Assembly: GCA_013822345.1 (NCBI GenBank) | Contig: PNKH01000005.1 | Coordinates: forward strand, 59,329 to 123,328 | Direction of reading: 5' to 3' | Length of the DNA: 64,000 nucleotides | Source of the DNA: Isosphaera sp. | Lineage (GTDB): Bacteria > Planctomycetota > Planctomycetia > Gemmatales > Gemmataceae | Shown here: piece by piece, positions 16,067 through 24,783 of the stretch | Layout of the letters: each line of letters opens with the position of its first letter | Numbering within the stretch: position 1 is the first letter of the stretch | The notes under the pieces: generated by a model | The model's input: the letters and a program-made list of their open reading frames with translations, nothing else | What the model was told of the DNA's origin: nothing | Databases searched by the model: none | Position numbers and translations under genes: made by a program

Positions 16067-16912
16067 CTAGCTCCCGCCGCGGGCCAGCGCGAGCCACCGG
16101 TCCCGAATTTGCCGGGTGACCGGTCCCTGGGTCCCGGGGCCGATGTCCCGGCCGTCCAACCGGACGATCCCGATCACCCCGCACGCGGTCCCGGCCAGGA
16201 ACACCTCGTCGGCCGCCCGAACGCCGTCGAGCCGTGTCCCGGTGATCCGGAACGCCAGGCCGAGTTCCTGGGCGATTTCACGGACGACGCCGGCGGCCGC
16301 GTCCGGGGGAAAGCCGGGGTGGTCGACCACCGCACAGTCCTTGACGACGAACACGTGCCCCTCGGTCCCGCCGGCCAGGATGTCGGTGTTGGTCAGCAGC
16401 ACCGCCTCCAGGCACCCCTTCCGCAGGGCGTGCTGCTTCGCCAGCACGAGGTGGGGCCGGCCGAGGGTCCGCGCCCGGGCGGCCGGGTTCGCGATGTCCA
16501 CCCGGACGCCCGACGTGCCGGCGTGGAGCCCGTGGCCGTACAGCTCGGCCGGGAACGGCTGGTACTCCTCCGCGATGACGATCACCTGCGGCTCGATCTT
16601 CCGCGGGTCCGGGCCGATGGTGCCGGGGCCGCGGCTGACGATCACCCGGACGTACGCGTCGGTCCGGTCGTTCGCCTTCACGGTGGCTTCCACCGCCGCG
16701 AGCAGCTCGTCGCGCGACAGCGGGATGTCGATCCCGAGGACGGCGGCGGCGGCGGCGAGGCGGTCGAGGTGGTCGGCCGGGCGGAACAGCTTCCCGCCGA
16801 AGACGCGGAGCGGCTCCCACACCCCGTCCCCGTACAGGAACCCGTGGTCGAACGGGCTGACCGCGGCGCCCGCCTTGTCGACCAGGCGGCCGTTCATCCA
16901 GAGGAGGGACAT
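16067..16912 (-). CDS. Class IV aminotransferase homologue lacking the catalytic lysine
   Basis: 281 residues with the full BCAT/DAAT/ADCL fold: WMNGRLVDKAGAAVSPFDHGFLYGDGVWEPLR at the start and LFRPADHLDRL for the phosphate-binding region. The segment that normally reads K-(S/T)-L-N..NVLAK here reads R-T-L-G-R-P-H-L-V-L-A-K: Arg148 (codon CGG) stands at the pyridoxal-phosphate lysine. The following T-E-G-x-x-S-N loop is replaced by LAGGTEGH at 179-186, with the same spacing, so the Glu that contacts the pyridine nitrogen and the Asn are also lost. It should not work as an ordinary branched-chain aminotransferase. It may be inactive, regulatory, or bind another cofactor. The start at 16912 is good. 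Confidence 0.88.
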   Translation of the reverse strand: MSLLWMNGRLVDKAGAAVSPFDHGFLYGDGVWEPLRVFGGKLFRPADHLDRLAAAAAVLGIDIPLSRDELLAAVEATVKANDRTDAYVRVIVSRGPGTIGPDPRKIEPQVIVIAEEYQPFPAELYGHGLHAGTSGVRVDIANPAARARTLGRPHLVLAKQHALRKGCLEAVLLTNTDILAGGTEGHVFVVKDCAVVDHPGFPPDAAAGVVREIAQELGLAFRITGTRLDGVRAADEVFLAGTACGVIGIVRLDGRDIGPGTQGPVTRQIRDRWLALARGGS

Positions 16913-16943
16913 GAGGACGGAATACGGGAGGGCGGCCGTCCCG

Positions 16944-17043
16944 GCCGCCGTCTGACCTGGACCGCGGCCGTCCCGGCCGCCGCTACCCGGCCGGTGACGC
17001 CCCGGAGCGGCCGGGACGGCCGCGGTCCAGGTCAGACGGCGGC
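16944..17043. repeat. Inverted repeat, 37-bp perfect arms, overlapping the lolD 3' end
   Basis: Arms at 16944-16980 and 17007-17043 are perfect over 37 bp with a 26-base loop. The right arm contains the stop codon of the LolD-type gene (17032-17034) and encodes its last residues. The left arm lies upstream of the aminotransferase-like gene. The core (GCGGCCGTCCCGGCCGC) is itself self-complementary. Confidence 0.95.
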
Positions 17044-17766
17044 GAGCCGGGGGTGTGGAAACGGCCTCGGGGTGGCCGGGGTGTCTTCGGTCACCACCCC
17101 GCCGACCATCCGCACCACCCGGTCGGTCGCGGACACGATCTCCAGGTTGTGGGTGACCATCACGATCGTCACCCCGTCCTCCCGGTTCAGGTCGCGGAGG
17201 AGGCGGACGATCTCGCCGCCGGTGCCCGCGTCGAGGTTCCCGGTCGGCTCGTCGGCGAGCAGCACCCGCGGGTTGGTGAGCAGCGCCCGGGCGACCGCCG
17301 CCCGCTGCATCTCCCCGCCGGACAGCTCCCGCGGGCGGTGGGCCAGGCGGTGTGTCAGCCCGACCTTGCGGAGCAGCTCGAGGGCCCGCGCCCGCCACCG
17401 CGACCGCGACTTCCACCACCCGACGACCGAGTGCCCGATGTACGCCGGCATCAGCACGTTGTCGAGGACGTTCAGCTCCGGGAGGAGGTGGTAGAACTGG
17501 AAGATGTACCCGAACGTCCGGTTCCGCAGGGCGTCGCGCTCCCGCCCGGGGAGGTCGTCGACCCGCCGGCCGTCGAGCAGGACCCGGCCGGCGTCCGGGG
17601 CGTCGAGGGTGCCGAGGAGGTGGAGCAGGGTGCTCTTCCCGGACCCGGACGCCCCGACCACGCTCAGGAACTCGCCGGCCTTGACCTCCAGGTTCAGCCC
17701 GTTCAGGACCGGCACCCGGACCGCGTGCCGGCGGTACGTCTTGTGGAGGTTCTCGGCGACGAGCAT
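17032..17766 (-). CDS. lolD: ABC transporter ATP-binding protein, LolD type
   Basis: 244 residues. Walker A is GASGSGKST, the signature is LSGGE followed by MQRAAVARAL, Walker B is VLLADEPTGNLD and the switch His is in VMVTHN. The pattern FQFYHLLPELNVLDNVLMP is typical of the LolD/MacB/FtsE group. It should power the membrane protein encoded just upstream (17888-19477), which is LolC/E-like, to move lipoproteins from the inner membrane. Planctomycetes have many lipoproteins. The family's usual length is 225-235; the short extra tail comes from an inverted repeat. ATGs at 17766 and 17772 are both possible because the 5' side is repeat-derived. Confidence 0.92.
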   Translation of the reverse strand: MLVAENLHKTYRRHAVRVPVLNGLNLEVKAGEFLSVVGASGSGKSTLLHLLGTLDAPDAGRVLLDGRRVDDLPGRERDALRNRTFGYIFQFYHLLPELNVLDNVLMPAYIGHSVVGWWKSRSRWRARALELLRKVGLTHRLAHRPRELSGGEMQRAAVARALLTNPRVLLADEPTGNLDAGTGGEIVRLLRDLNREDGVTIVMVTHNLEIVSATDRVVRMVGGVVTEDTPATPRPFPHPRLAAV

Positions 17767-17769
17767 GGT

Positions 17770-17886
17770 CATTGGTCCTTGGTCACTAGTCATTAGTCCT
17801 TGGTCGTTCGTCATCCGTCCATTGCCAGGCTCGGGGCTGCGTGGTAGCTGCCGGCCAGGGACCGATGACGAATGACCACTGACCAA
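17770..17886. repeat. Degenerate GGTCATTGGTC-type repeat pair between lolD and the permease gene
   Basis: The stretch 17770-17815 repeats TTGGTC/TAGTCATTAGTC units, and 17850-17886 carries the inverse (GATGACGAATGACCACTGACCAA). Together they form an imperfect inverted repeat filling the 120-bp gap between the permease and LolD genes. Similar units occur near 14466 and 14600. They are AT-richer than the surroundings, and one arm overlaps the likely ribosome-binding region of lolD. Confidence 0.55.
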
Positions 17887-17887
17887 G

Positions 17888-19477
17888 TTACTCGAACCGC
17901 AGGGCCCGGACCGGGTGGAGGCGGGCCGCCCGCCACGCCGGCAGCAGGCTGAACACGACCGCGATCCCGACCGCCCCGAGGTTCACGAACAGCACCCGGA
18001 GCGGCTCGACGTTCGTCGGGATCTCCTTGAAGTAGTACACGTCCCGCGGGAACACCGCCTTCCCGGTCGCCTCCGTCAGGAACCGCTCGATCCCGTTGAT
18101 GTTGTCGGTGATGGCCAGGCCGAGGCCGGTCCCCAGGGCGCACCCGACCGCCCCGAGCAATAGCCCGTACCCGACGAAGATGCTCATCACCCCCGAACTG
18201 CTCGCCCCGAGCGACTTCATCACCCCGATGTCCCGGTACTTCTCCGACACGATCATGGTGAAGATCGCCAGGATGCTGAACCCGGCCACCCCGACGATCA
18301 GGAACAGGAGCAGGTTCAGGATCCCCTTCTCCACGTCGATCGCGGCCAGGAGCGACCCCTGCCGCTCCTCCCAGGTGGCGACCTGCGCCCCGCTCCGCGG
18401 GTGGAACAGCGCCCGCAGCTGGTCGGTCACGAACGCCTTGTCCCGGTCGTAGTCCTTGAGCCGGAGCTGGAACGCGGTGCACCGCCCCTGCATCGTCCGC
18501 ACCCGCTGCAGGTCCTCCAGCGGGACGTACACGAAGCTCTGGTCGTACTCGCTCATCTCGGTCTTTAGGTAGTCGGTCACCAGGAAGCTGCCCCACACCG
18601 GCCGCATCCCGCCGGCCTCCCCGCCGGGGGCGAACACCGTCACCCCGTCCCCCGGCTGGAGGGCGCGCTCCTCCACCACCTGCCCGGACGCGTCCTTGTA
18701 CCGGAAGTGGGCGATCGTGTACCCGAGAATGACCCCGGCCGGCCGGGCGTCCGGCATCTGGGCGTTCATCGCCGCCTGGTCCGGCGGGGGCGGTGCCAGC
18801 AGGTCGGCGACCGGCGGGGCCGGCGCCGGGAGGTCCGGGAAGCCGGGGAGCGGCGGGAGCTTCTTCGGCGGCGGGAAGTCGGGCACCTCGGTGACCCGGG
18901 ACCGGGCGGCCCGGTGGCGGTTCCAGTCGTGCCGGTCGAGGGCGTCGGTGGTGAGGTCGAACGACGGGGCTTCGGCCCCGGCCTGGCGGACGAGGTACTC
19001 GGAGAACCCGCCGACCGCGGCCCGCCCCTTCGGGTCGACCCCGATCAGCCGGACCGGCTTGGTCAGGGTCTGGCCGCGGAACTGGAACTGGAGGACGGCG
19101 AACGACTCGATGGTCGGGGTGACGGCGGCGATCCGGGGGCCGGCCGGGCTGGCCAGGATCCGCTCGATCGCCTTCTCGGGCGAGAGCGGGACCGGGACCG
19201 GGTTGCCGTCCGGGCCGAACACCACCCGGCCGTGCTCGTCGCGCTGCGGGACGGGGTAGCCGTCCGCGTCGCACTCGACGAACCCGTCGGGCCGGTCGGT
19301 GTCGACGACCACGTCGGACAGGACGCCGTGGAGGCGGTCCTTGAGCTTGGTGCTGAACCCGCTCATGACGGCGTTGACGACGATCAGGGTGGCGACCCCG
19401 AGCATCACGCTGACGATGCAGATGAACGCGAGGTACCGGGTGCGGAGGTAGCGGAGGCAGAGGAGCAGCTTGTACAC
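17888..19477 (-). CDS. LolC/E-type lipoprotein-releasing permease
   Basis: 529 residues, larger than the usual 400-415. The N-terminal helix is LAFICIVSVMLGVATLIVVNAVMSGF, with the family's SGFSTKLKDRLHG after it. A long periplasmic region (about 55-370) follows, and then three C-terminal helices typical of the MacB/LolC/E fold: LLLFLIVGVAGFSILAIFTMIVSEKYRDIGVMKSLGAS, GYGLLLGAVGCALGTGLGLAI and VNLGAVGIAVVFSLLPAWRAARLHPVRALRFE. The extra length is a proline-rich insertion near 205-240 and an acidic loop near 65-95. It pairs with the LolD-type ATPase downstream. One subunit gene is present, so it may act as a homodimer. Confidence 0.92.
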   Translation of the reverse strand: MYKLLLCLRYLRTRYLAFICIVSVMLGVATLIVVNAVMSGFSTKLKDRLHGVLSDVVVDTDRPDGFVECDADGYPVPQRDEHGRVVFGPDGNPVPVPLSPEKAIERILASPAGPRIAAVTPTIESFAVLQFQFRGQTLTKPVRLIGVDPKGRAAVGGFSEYLVRQAGAEAPSFDLTTDALDRHDWNRHRAARSRVTEVPDFPPPKKLPPLPGFPDLPAPAPPVADLLAPPPPDQAAMNAQMPDARPAGVILGYTIAHFRYKDASGQVVEERALQPGDGVTVFAPGGEAGGMRPVWGSFLVTDYLKTEMSEYDQSFVYVPLEDLQRVRTMQGRCTAFQLRLKDYDRDKAFVTDQLRALFHPRSGAQVATWEERQGSLLAAIDVEKGILNLLLFLIVGVAGFSILAIFTMIVSEKYRDIGVMKSLGASSSGVMSIFVGYGLLLGAVGCALGTGLGLAITDNINGIERFLTEATGKAVFPRDVYYFKEIPTNVEPLRVLFVNLGAVGIAVVFSLLPAWRAARLHPVRALRFE

Positions 19478-19963
19478 GGGGTCCTTCCCGGTGGTCGCGG
19501 GCGCACGCCGGCGGGGGCGGGCCGGCGGGTTGTATCAGCCCCGGGCGGGCGGGTAAAGGCGAAGTGGGGTGGCGAGGTGAGGTCCGCGGCCGGCAACCGG
19601 CCGCGGGCCGGGGCGGTTCGCGGACCGGCCGGAGGCGTGAGCGTGAGCCCGGTCTCGGTAACGCGCAAGTGGGGTGGGCGGTGCCCTGGCCGTCCGAACG
19701 ACCCGATGCGGTGTGCGGTGGGCACTTGCGGCGGAGGTTCGGCCCAGGTAGGCTGTGCGCGAGAGGTTGACCGGTGGATCAAGTCCGCGCGTGAGGTGTG
19801 ACCGCCCGGTCACACCTCACGCGCAACCTGGACCAAGCTAATTCCGAGTTCGGCCGCTCCCACGGTGTGAGGGGCCGGATCGGCCGCCGGAGACCTACGC
19901 CGTTCTGGAGTAGACACGCATTTCCTCGGCCACATTCATCCGCGAACGATCAGGGAGTCGCCC
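19478..19963. other. Divergent intergenic region
   Basis: This 486-bp gap separates the divergent permease and HEAT-repeat genes, so it must contain both promoters. I see no convincing -35/-10 pair and no coding potential in any frame. It holds a short palindrome (19787-19824) and is less GC-rich near the HEAT gene start. Confidence 0.6.
19787..19824. repeat. Palindrome with 18-bp arms
   Basis: GCGCGTGAGGTGTGACCG at 19787-19804 and its complement at 19807-19824, with a two-base centre. Unlike most repeats here it is between divergent genes, 140 bp upstream of the HEAT-protein start, so it is not a transcript end and might be a protein-binding site. Confidence 0.9.
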
Positions 19964-22003
19964 ATGACGACCTCTCGGCGCAAGGTTCTGATCGCGGTGG
20001 CGGCGGTCGCGCTCGTCGGCGGGAACGCGCTCGCGTGGTGGTGGGTGGGTCAGCGCGCCGAGCGCCGGCACCGCGACCACGAGGCCGCGCTGCGACAACA
20101 AGCGGAGCAGGCTGCGGCACATCAACGGCAAATTGAGGAGCAGCGTGAGGTCGATTTCCTGTTGCTGGCGCTGCGCACGTCTCCCGATGTTCGGAACGAG
20201 ACTGCGAAGCGGATCGCGGACGCGGTACAGAACAACGGGCCGTCGTCGAAAATGGGGCTGCTCGGGTGGCGGGCGCTGATCGCGGGGCTGAGCGAGCCGA
20301 ACGTGGAGGTCCGGCGCGTCGCGGCGACGACGCTCAGGGTGTACGGGAAGGCTGCGAAGGACGGCGTGCCCGATCTGGTGAAGGCGTCTTCCGACGCGGA
20401 CCACCAGGTTCGAGCGGCGGCAGTGTACACCCTCGGGTGGGTCGGGACGGAGTCGGCGGATGTGGTGGTGCCGACGGTGACCAAAGCCCTGCGCGACTCG
20501 AAGGCCGAGGTCCGGGAGGCGGCGGCGGAAGCTCTGCAGCAGTTCGGGCCGGATGCGGCCCCGGCGGTCTCGACACTGGTCGGCGCGTGGATTGACGACG
20601 AGGTGGTCCGCCACCGGTACAGTTCCGCCATCCGGAGCATTGGGGCGGGGGCGGTTCAAGGACTGATTCCGTTCCTGACGCACCGCCTGTCCGAAGTCCG
20701 GCAGCTGGCGGCCCAACTCCTTGAGCCCCTCGGGCCGGGTGCGAAGGACGCCGTTCCGGCGCTGGCGAAGGCACTGGACGACCCCGACTATGGAGTCCAG
20801 GGATCGGCGTCCGTCGCGCTCGCGAAGATCGGGGCGGACGCGGTGCCGGCACTCATCGCGGCCCTGAAGCACGAAAAGCCGGCCGTGCGAAAGCTGGTCA
20901 TCGGTTCCCTCAGCCGCTCGCCCGCCGTCGTGGAGGCTGTGCCGGTCATTGTCGGTGCCCTCGTGGACACGGACGTTGAAGTGCGACGGGCCGCGGCACA
21001 CGCCCTCACCCCGGAAGGGTCCGGTTTGACGCACAACCCGACGATGGTCTTGATTCAGGACCAGACCAAGGTACTCACGGACGCGGTTCCGGCGCTGGTG
21101 AAGGCGCTGGCCGATCCGGATGCCGTGGTGCGGCGGGACGCGGCGACGGTCCTGGGCAGGGTTGGGGCGAAGGCGGAGGTCGCAATCCCGCAACTGGAGA
21201 AACTTCTCCTGACCGACCCGGAAGCGTTCGTCCAGGAACGTGCGGCAAAGGCCCTCGGCTCAGTCGGGCCGGTGGCGGCACCTGCCCTTGTGAAGGCGCT
21301 GGCCGATCCAAACAACCGCGCCCGCGCGAGTGTGGTCGAGGCACTGAAGAAGGTCGGCCCGGCAGCGAAAGAGGTGGTCCCGGCGCTGGTGAAAGCCGTG
21401 AGTGACCCGCACATCGGTGCGAAGGCGGCGGAAGCACTGGGGTGGTTCGAGCCGAACGAGGTGAGTGTTTCGGCACTGGTCAAAGCCCTGACTGCAACCG
21501 ACGTCACGATCCGACGCACGGCGGCGGCCTCCCTCTATCGGTTCGGGTGGAAGTCGGAGTCAAAACCGCAGCCGAGCCTGATGAGAGTGGTGCCGCCACC
21601 GCCAGCTCTGACGGGAGCTGTGCCGGCACTGACGAAAGCCGTGACTGACGAAGACGTTTCCGTGCGGCGGCTGGCGGTGTGCGCGATCGAGAACATCGGG
21701 CCGGGGGCGAAGTCGGCCCTGCCAGCCCTGGCAAAGGCGGTGACGGACCCGGACTTCCACGTTCGGGCCGGGGCGCTGGACGCCCTGGGTGCGATCGGGG
21801 CGGACGCCGCAGCGGCGGTCCCCGACATCATCAACGCACTCGACGACCCAGACGTTCGGGAGAGAGCCGTAATAGTCTTGGGGCGGATCGGCCCCTGGGC
21901 GAAGGAAGCCGTCCCCGCGCTGGAACGAGTCCGCAACACCGGTGGCGGTTTCCTGCCGCTGTATGCGACGAGGGCCCTGGAAGCGATCCGCAAGCCGGAG
22001 TGA
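19964..22003 (+). CDS. Membrane-anchored HEAT-repeat protein
   Basis: 679 residues. An N-terminal anchor (VLIAVAAVALVGGNALAWWWV, about 8-28) is followed by a charged stretch rich in Q, H and E. From about residue 65 to the end it is built of roughly 37-residue HEAT/PBS-lyase-like units, seen as repeats of AVPALVKAL.DPD..VR..AA..LG..G (for instance AVPALAKALDDPDYGVQGSASVALAKIG and AVPALVKALADPDAVVRRDAATVLGRVG). Such arrays form curved solenoids that bind other proteins. The long ectodomain is probably outside the cytoplasm. The gene is monocistronic. Its codon use is less GC-extreme than its neighbours and shows internal repetition, as expected for recent unit duplication. Partner unknown. Confidence 0.9.
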   Translation: MTTSRRKVLIAVAAVALVGGNALAWWWVGQRAERRHRDHEAALRQQAEQAAAHQRQIEEQREVDFLLLALRTSPDVRNETAKRIADAVQNNGPSSKMGLLGWRALIAGLSEPNVEVRRVAATTLRVYGKAAKDGVPDLVKASSDADHQVRAAAVYTLGWVGTESADVVVPTVTKALRDSKAEVREAAAEALQQFGPDAAPAVSTLVGAWIDDEVVRHRYSSAIRSIGAGAVQGLIPFLTHRLSEVRQLAAQLLEPLGPGAKDAVPALAKALDDPDYGVQGSASVALAKIGADAVPALIAALKHEKPAVRKLVIGSLSRSPAVVEAVPVIVGALVDTDVEVRRAAAHALTPEGSGLTHNPTMVLIQDQTKVLTDAVPALVKALADPDAVVRRDAATVLGRVGAKAEVAIPQLEKLLLTDPEAFVQERAAKALGSVGPVAAPALVKALADPNNRARASVVEALKKVGPAAKEVVPALVKAVSDPHIGAKAAEALGWFEPNEVSVSALVKALTATDVTIRRTAAASLYRFGWKSESKPQPSLMRVVPPPPALTGAVPALTKAVTDEDVSVRRLAVCAIENIGPGAKSALPALAKAVTDPDFHVRAGALDALGAIGADAAAAVPDIINALDDPDVRERAVIVLGRIGPWAKEAVPALERVRNTGGGFLPLYATRALEAIRKPE

Positions 22004-22438
22004 GCGCGCGAGCATTCGGGCGGGCACGGGCGGGTTCCGCTCCCCTCCGAGCGCGAGTCGGTGGGCTCCGTCGTTCGGCCCGGAAGCCGAGGCGAAAGGA
22101 GTTGCCAAGCGGTGAGGGACTGACCTCGTACCGCTCGCCGCTCCTCCGCCGGCGTCGCCCGAAGAGGACGCCGTTGTGCGTGTGGTTGCAGAACCGCACA
22201 GGTGGCGAGCCGAACCGGACGCTGCACCTGACCTGGCCCGCGCGGTTGATTCGCAGTGGCTCACCGATCTCGTGTGTCGGCTTTGCGTGTCGCGGGCCGG
22301 GCAGGTGAGCGGTGTCGTTCGCGGAGGCTTCCGTTCGCGATAGCCGGCCGATACCAAACGGCTGGTCGGCCTCCGACCGCAGCAGCGGGAACATGATGAC
22401 ACCGCGGCTCGCCCGACCGTTGCCCTCCGGGACCCGGG
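22004..22438. other. Intergenic region without a gene
   Basis: 435 bp between convergent genes. No frame looks coding. The stretch 22195-22300 has a modest resemblance to non-coding repeats I associate with planctomycete genomes (one frame reads GGEPNRTLHLTWPA), but I cannot confirm a second copy in this window. No strong hairpin was seen after the HEAT gene stop. Confidence 0.5.
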
Positions 22439-23056
22439 TCAATCCTTCCCGGGGTCGAACGACTTGAGGACCCGCGACCACTCCTCCTGGTCGAGCTTCA
22501 CCAGGCCGACGTGCGGGGCGTACCAGCTCGTCGCCCGGTACGACCGCCCGTTGTACGTCAGCTCGCCGTCGATCCGGACCGCCCGGAACACCCCGGCCGG
22601 CACCTCCACCCGCTCCACCTTCGCCACCGTCCGCTTCGCCGTCAGGGTCAGCTCCGGGTCCGACCGGCCGTCGCCCCGGTCCCGCCGCCCGGTCACCTTC
22701 GTCTCCCACCGGTCGCCGACCCGCACCGGCACCCGGACGAGGTCGTCCGGACCGTCGAACGGCGTTTCCAGGTACTCGGTCCGGGTCACCCCGGCCGACG
22801 ACACCAGCACCTTCTGGTGCGGGCTCTTCCGGTCCCCGTCCACCCGGACCACGGTGACCGCCGCGCCCCCGACCTCCTCCGCCGAGGCCGACACCGTGTA
22901 GGTCAGCAGCTCGGTCCCCTGCTGGTACACCCACGTCGCCCCGACCCGGGTCGGGTGGTACGGCGGCGGCTTCATCAGGTGTTCGGGGACCGGCGCCGCC
23001 GGGGCGAGGGCGAGCGGCACGAGCAGGAACGCCGTGGCGACCAGGCGGCGCGGCAT
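22439..23056 (-). CDS. Exported protein of unknown function
   Basis: 205 residues. It starts with a signal peptide (MPRRLVATAFLLVPLALAPAAP). The rest is beta-rich: VGATWVYQQGTELLTYTVS, VRVGDRWETKV, VERVEVPAGVFRAVRIDGEL and WYAPHVGLVKLDQEEW. The order of these segments is that of DUF3108-like or related secreted domains in which a measured property is scaled before a WYAP.VGLVK motif; planctomycetes have many such proteins. It is not clearly a lipoprotein, as no Cys follows the signal. The downstream gene is the convergent HEAT protein. The role is unknown. Confidence 0.82.
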   Translation of the reverse strand: MPRRLVATAFLLVPLALAPAAPVPEHLMKPPPYHPTRVGATWVYQQGTELLTYTVSASAEEVGGAAVTVVRVDGDRKSPHQKVLVSSAGVTRTEYLETPFDGPDDLVRVPVRVGDRWETKVTGRRDRGDGRSDPELTLTAKRTVAKVERVEVPAGVFRAVRIDGELTYNGRSYRATSWYAPHVGLVKLDQEEWSRVLKSFDPGKD

Positions 23057-23136
23057 CGGGAGTCCTCCGCGGGTGGCACGCCCACCCTACCACGGCCGGC
23101 GGCCGGCCGCCAGCCGCGACCCGTCACGGTGTCGCC

Positions 23137-23210
23137 TCGGTGTGGGAGGGCGAGGCTCCCGCCGAGCCGCGCGCCTCCGGCTCGGCGGGAGCCTCGCCCT
23201 CCCACACCGA
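23137..23210. repeat. Inverted repeat, 33-bp perfect arms (GGGAGGGCGAGGCTCCCG family)
   Basis: Arms at 23137-23169 and 23178-23210 are perfect complements with an 8-base loop. It starts 12 bp beyond the lysS stop codon. This is the best-preserved copy of the family also found at 2444, 14512 and 53062. Confidence 0.95.
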
Positions 23211-23222
23211 GACACGACCCCG

Positions 23223-24719
23223 TCACCGGGCCTCCGGCCGCAGCAGCGGGAACAGGATCACGTCGCGGATCGTCTGCGTATTCGTCAGCAGCATCACCAG
23301 CCGGTCGATCCCGATCCCGAGCCCGCCGGCCGGCGGCATCCCGTGCCGCAGAGCCCGGATGAAGTCGCGGTCCATCTTCGCCATCGAGTCCTCGTCCGGC
23401 AGGCCGGCGAGCTGCTGGGTGAACGTCTGCTCCTGGGTGACCGGGTCGTTCAGCTCGGTGTACGCGTTCGCCAGCTCCATCCCGCGGACGTACAGCTCGA
23501 ACCGCTCCGCGACCGCCGGGTTGTCCCGCTTCCGCTTCGTCAGCGGGCAGAGCGACGCCGGGTAGTCGTGGACGAACACCGGGCCGACCAGGTGGTCCTC
23601 GACCAACCCCTCGAACAGCTCCTGCACCAGCACGTCGTGCGCCTTCGCCACCCGCGGCCCGCCCTTCGCCACCTCCACCTCGGTCGGGATGTCTTCGGCC
23701 CGGGCCGCCGCCCGCACCGCCACCTCGTCGTGCATGTCGCACCCGACGTACTGGCGGAACAGGTCGGCGTACTTCGCCCGCTGCCACGGCGGCTCGAAGT
23801 TCACCGTGTGCTCGCCGAACGGGATCGCCCGCCCGCCGCCCAGCGCGTCGACGCACGCCACGATCAGCCCCTCGGTGAGGTCCATCATCCCGCGGTAGTC
23901 GCTGTACGCGTGGTACAGCTCCAGCATCGTGAACTCCGGGTTGTGCCGCGGGCTGATCCCCTCGTTCCGGAAGACGCGGCCGATCTCGTACACCTTCTCG
24001 ATCCCGCCGACCAGGAGCCGCTTCAGCGGCAGCTCCAGGGCGATCCGGACGTACAGGTCGATGTCGAGGGCGTTGTGGTGCGTCTCGAACGGCCGGGCGG
24101 CGGCCCCGCCGGCGATGGCGTGGAGCGTCGGCGTCTCCACCTCCAGGTAGCCGAGGTTGTCGAGGTGGGTGCGGATGGTGCGGATGATCTTCACCCGCTG
24201 GTGCGCCCGCCGGAGGGTGTCCGGGGTGTAGATCATGTCGAGATACCGGTGCCGCAGCCGGTACTCGATGTCCCCGAGCCCGAACACGTCCTTCGGGTGC
24301 GGCTCCAGGCTCTTCGTCAGGAATGTCAGGGCCGTCACCTGGATCGTCAGCTCGCCGGTCCTCGTCTTCCCGAACTCGCCCTCGACCCCGACCAGGTCGC
24401 CGAGGTCGAGGAGCTGTGCGACCTTCCACTCGGTTTCCGTGACCTTGTTCACCCGGATCATCAGTTGGACCCGGCCGGTCTGGTCCCAGATCTCCAGGAA
24501 CAGCAGCTTTCCGCCGGTGCGATACCGCACGACGCGGCCGGCGGCGCGGACGGTCGGGGCGGGCTTGTCGTCGCTGAACGGCTCGGCCGGCAGGTTTCGG
24601 ATGTCGCCGATCGGGATGGTGTTGTCGAACCGGTGGCCCCACGGGTCGACGCCGAGGGCTTCGAGCTGGCGGAGCTTGTCGAGGCGGACTTCCGCCAGGT
24701 CGGGGGATTCGTCGGCCAC
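23223..24719 (-). CDS. lysS: Lysyl-tRNA synthetase, class II
   Basis: 498 residues, normal length. It joins lysine to tRNA-Lys using ATP. The N-terminal OB-fold includes AAGRVVRYRTGGKLLFLEIWDQTGRVQLMI. Class II motif 1 is near DNLGYLEVETPTL, motif 2 is VFRNEGISPRHNPEFTMLELYHAY, and motif 3 is GGLGIGIDRLVMLLTN. The GTG at 24719 (ADESPDLAEVRLDKLRQLEALG) is preferred; a GTG 63 bases upstream would add 21 residues of proline-rich sequence unlike any LysRS start. The gene stands alone, divergent from a DUF4337-like gene, and ends next to an inverted repeat. Confidence 0.97.
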   Translation of the reverse strand: MADESPDLAEVRLDKLRQLEALGVDPWGHRFDNTIPIGDIRNLPAEPFSDDKPAPTVRAAGRVVRYRTGGKLLFLEIWDQTGRVQLMIRVNKVTETEWKVAQLLDLGDLVGVEGEFGKTRTGELTIQVTALTFLTKSLEPHPKDVFGLGDIEYRLRHRYLDMIYTPDTLRRAHQRVKIIRTIRTHLDNLGYLEVETPTLHAIAGGAAARPFETHHNALDIDLYVRIALELPLKRLLVGGIEKVYEIGRVFRNEGISPRHNPEFTMLELYHAYSDYRGMMDLTEGLIVACVDALGGGRAIPFGEHTVNFEPPWQRAKYADLFRQYVGCDMHDEVAVRAAARAEDIPTEVEVAKGGPRVAKAHDVLVQELFEGLVEDHLVGPVFVHDYPASLCPLTKRKRDNPAVAERFELYVRGMELANAYTELNDPVTQEQTFTQQLAGLPDEDSMAKMDRDFIRALRHGMPPAGGLGIGIDRLVMLLTNTQTIRDVILFPLLRPEAR

Positions 24720-24783
24720 GGGTGGGGTTCCGTTCGGGGGGTGGGTGGGGGCGTTGTAGCCGCGCCGCGGAGGGAAGGACACC

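Noticed and set aside
22195..22300. Possible integron attC site or transposon remnant after the HEAT gene
   Set aside because: No imperfect hairpin of attC type, no integrase and no second copy in the window; only a vague resemblance to planctomycete intergenic repeats.
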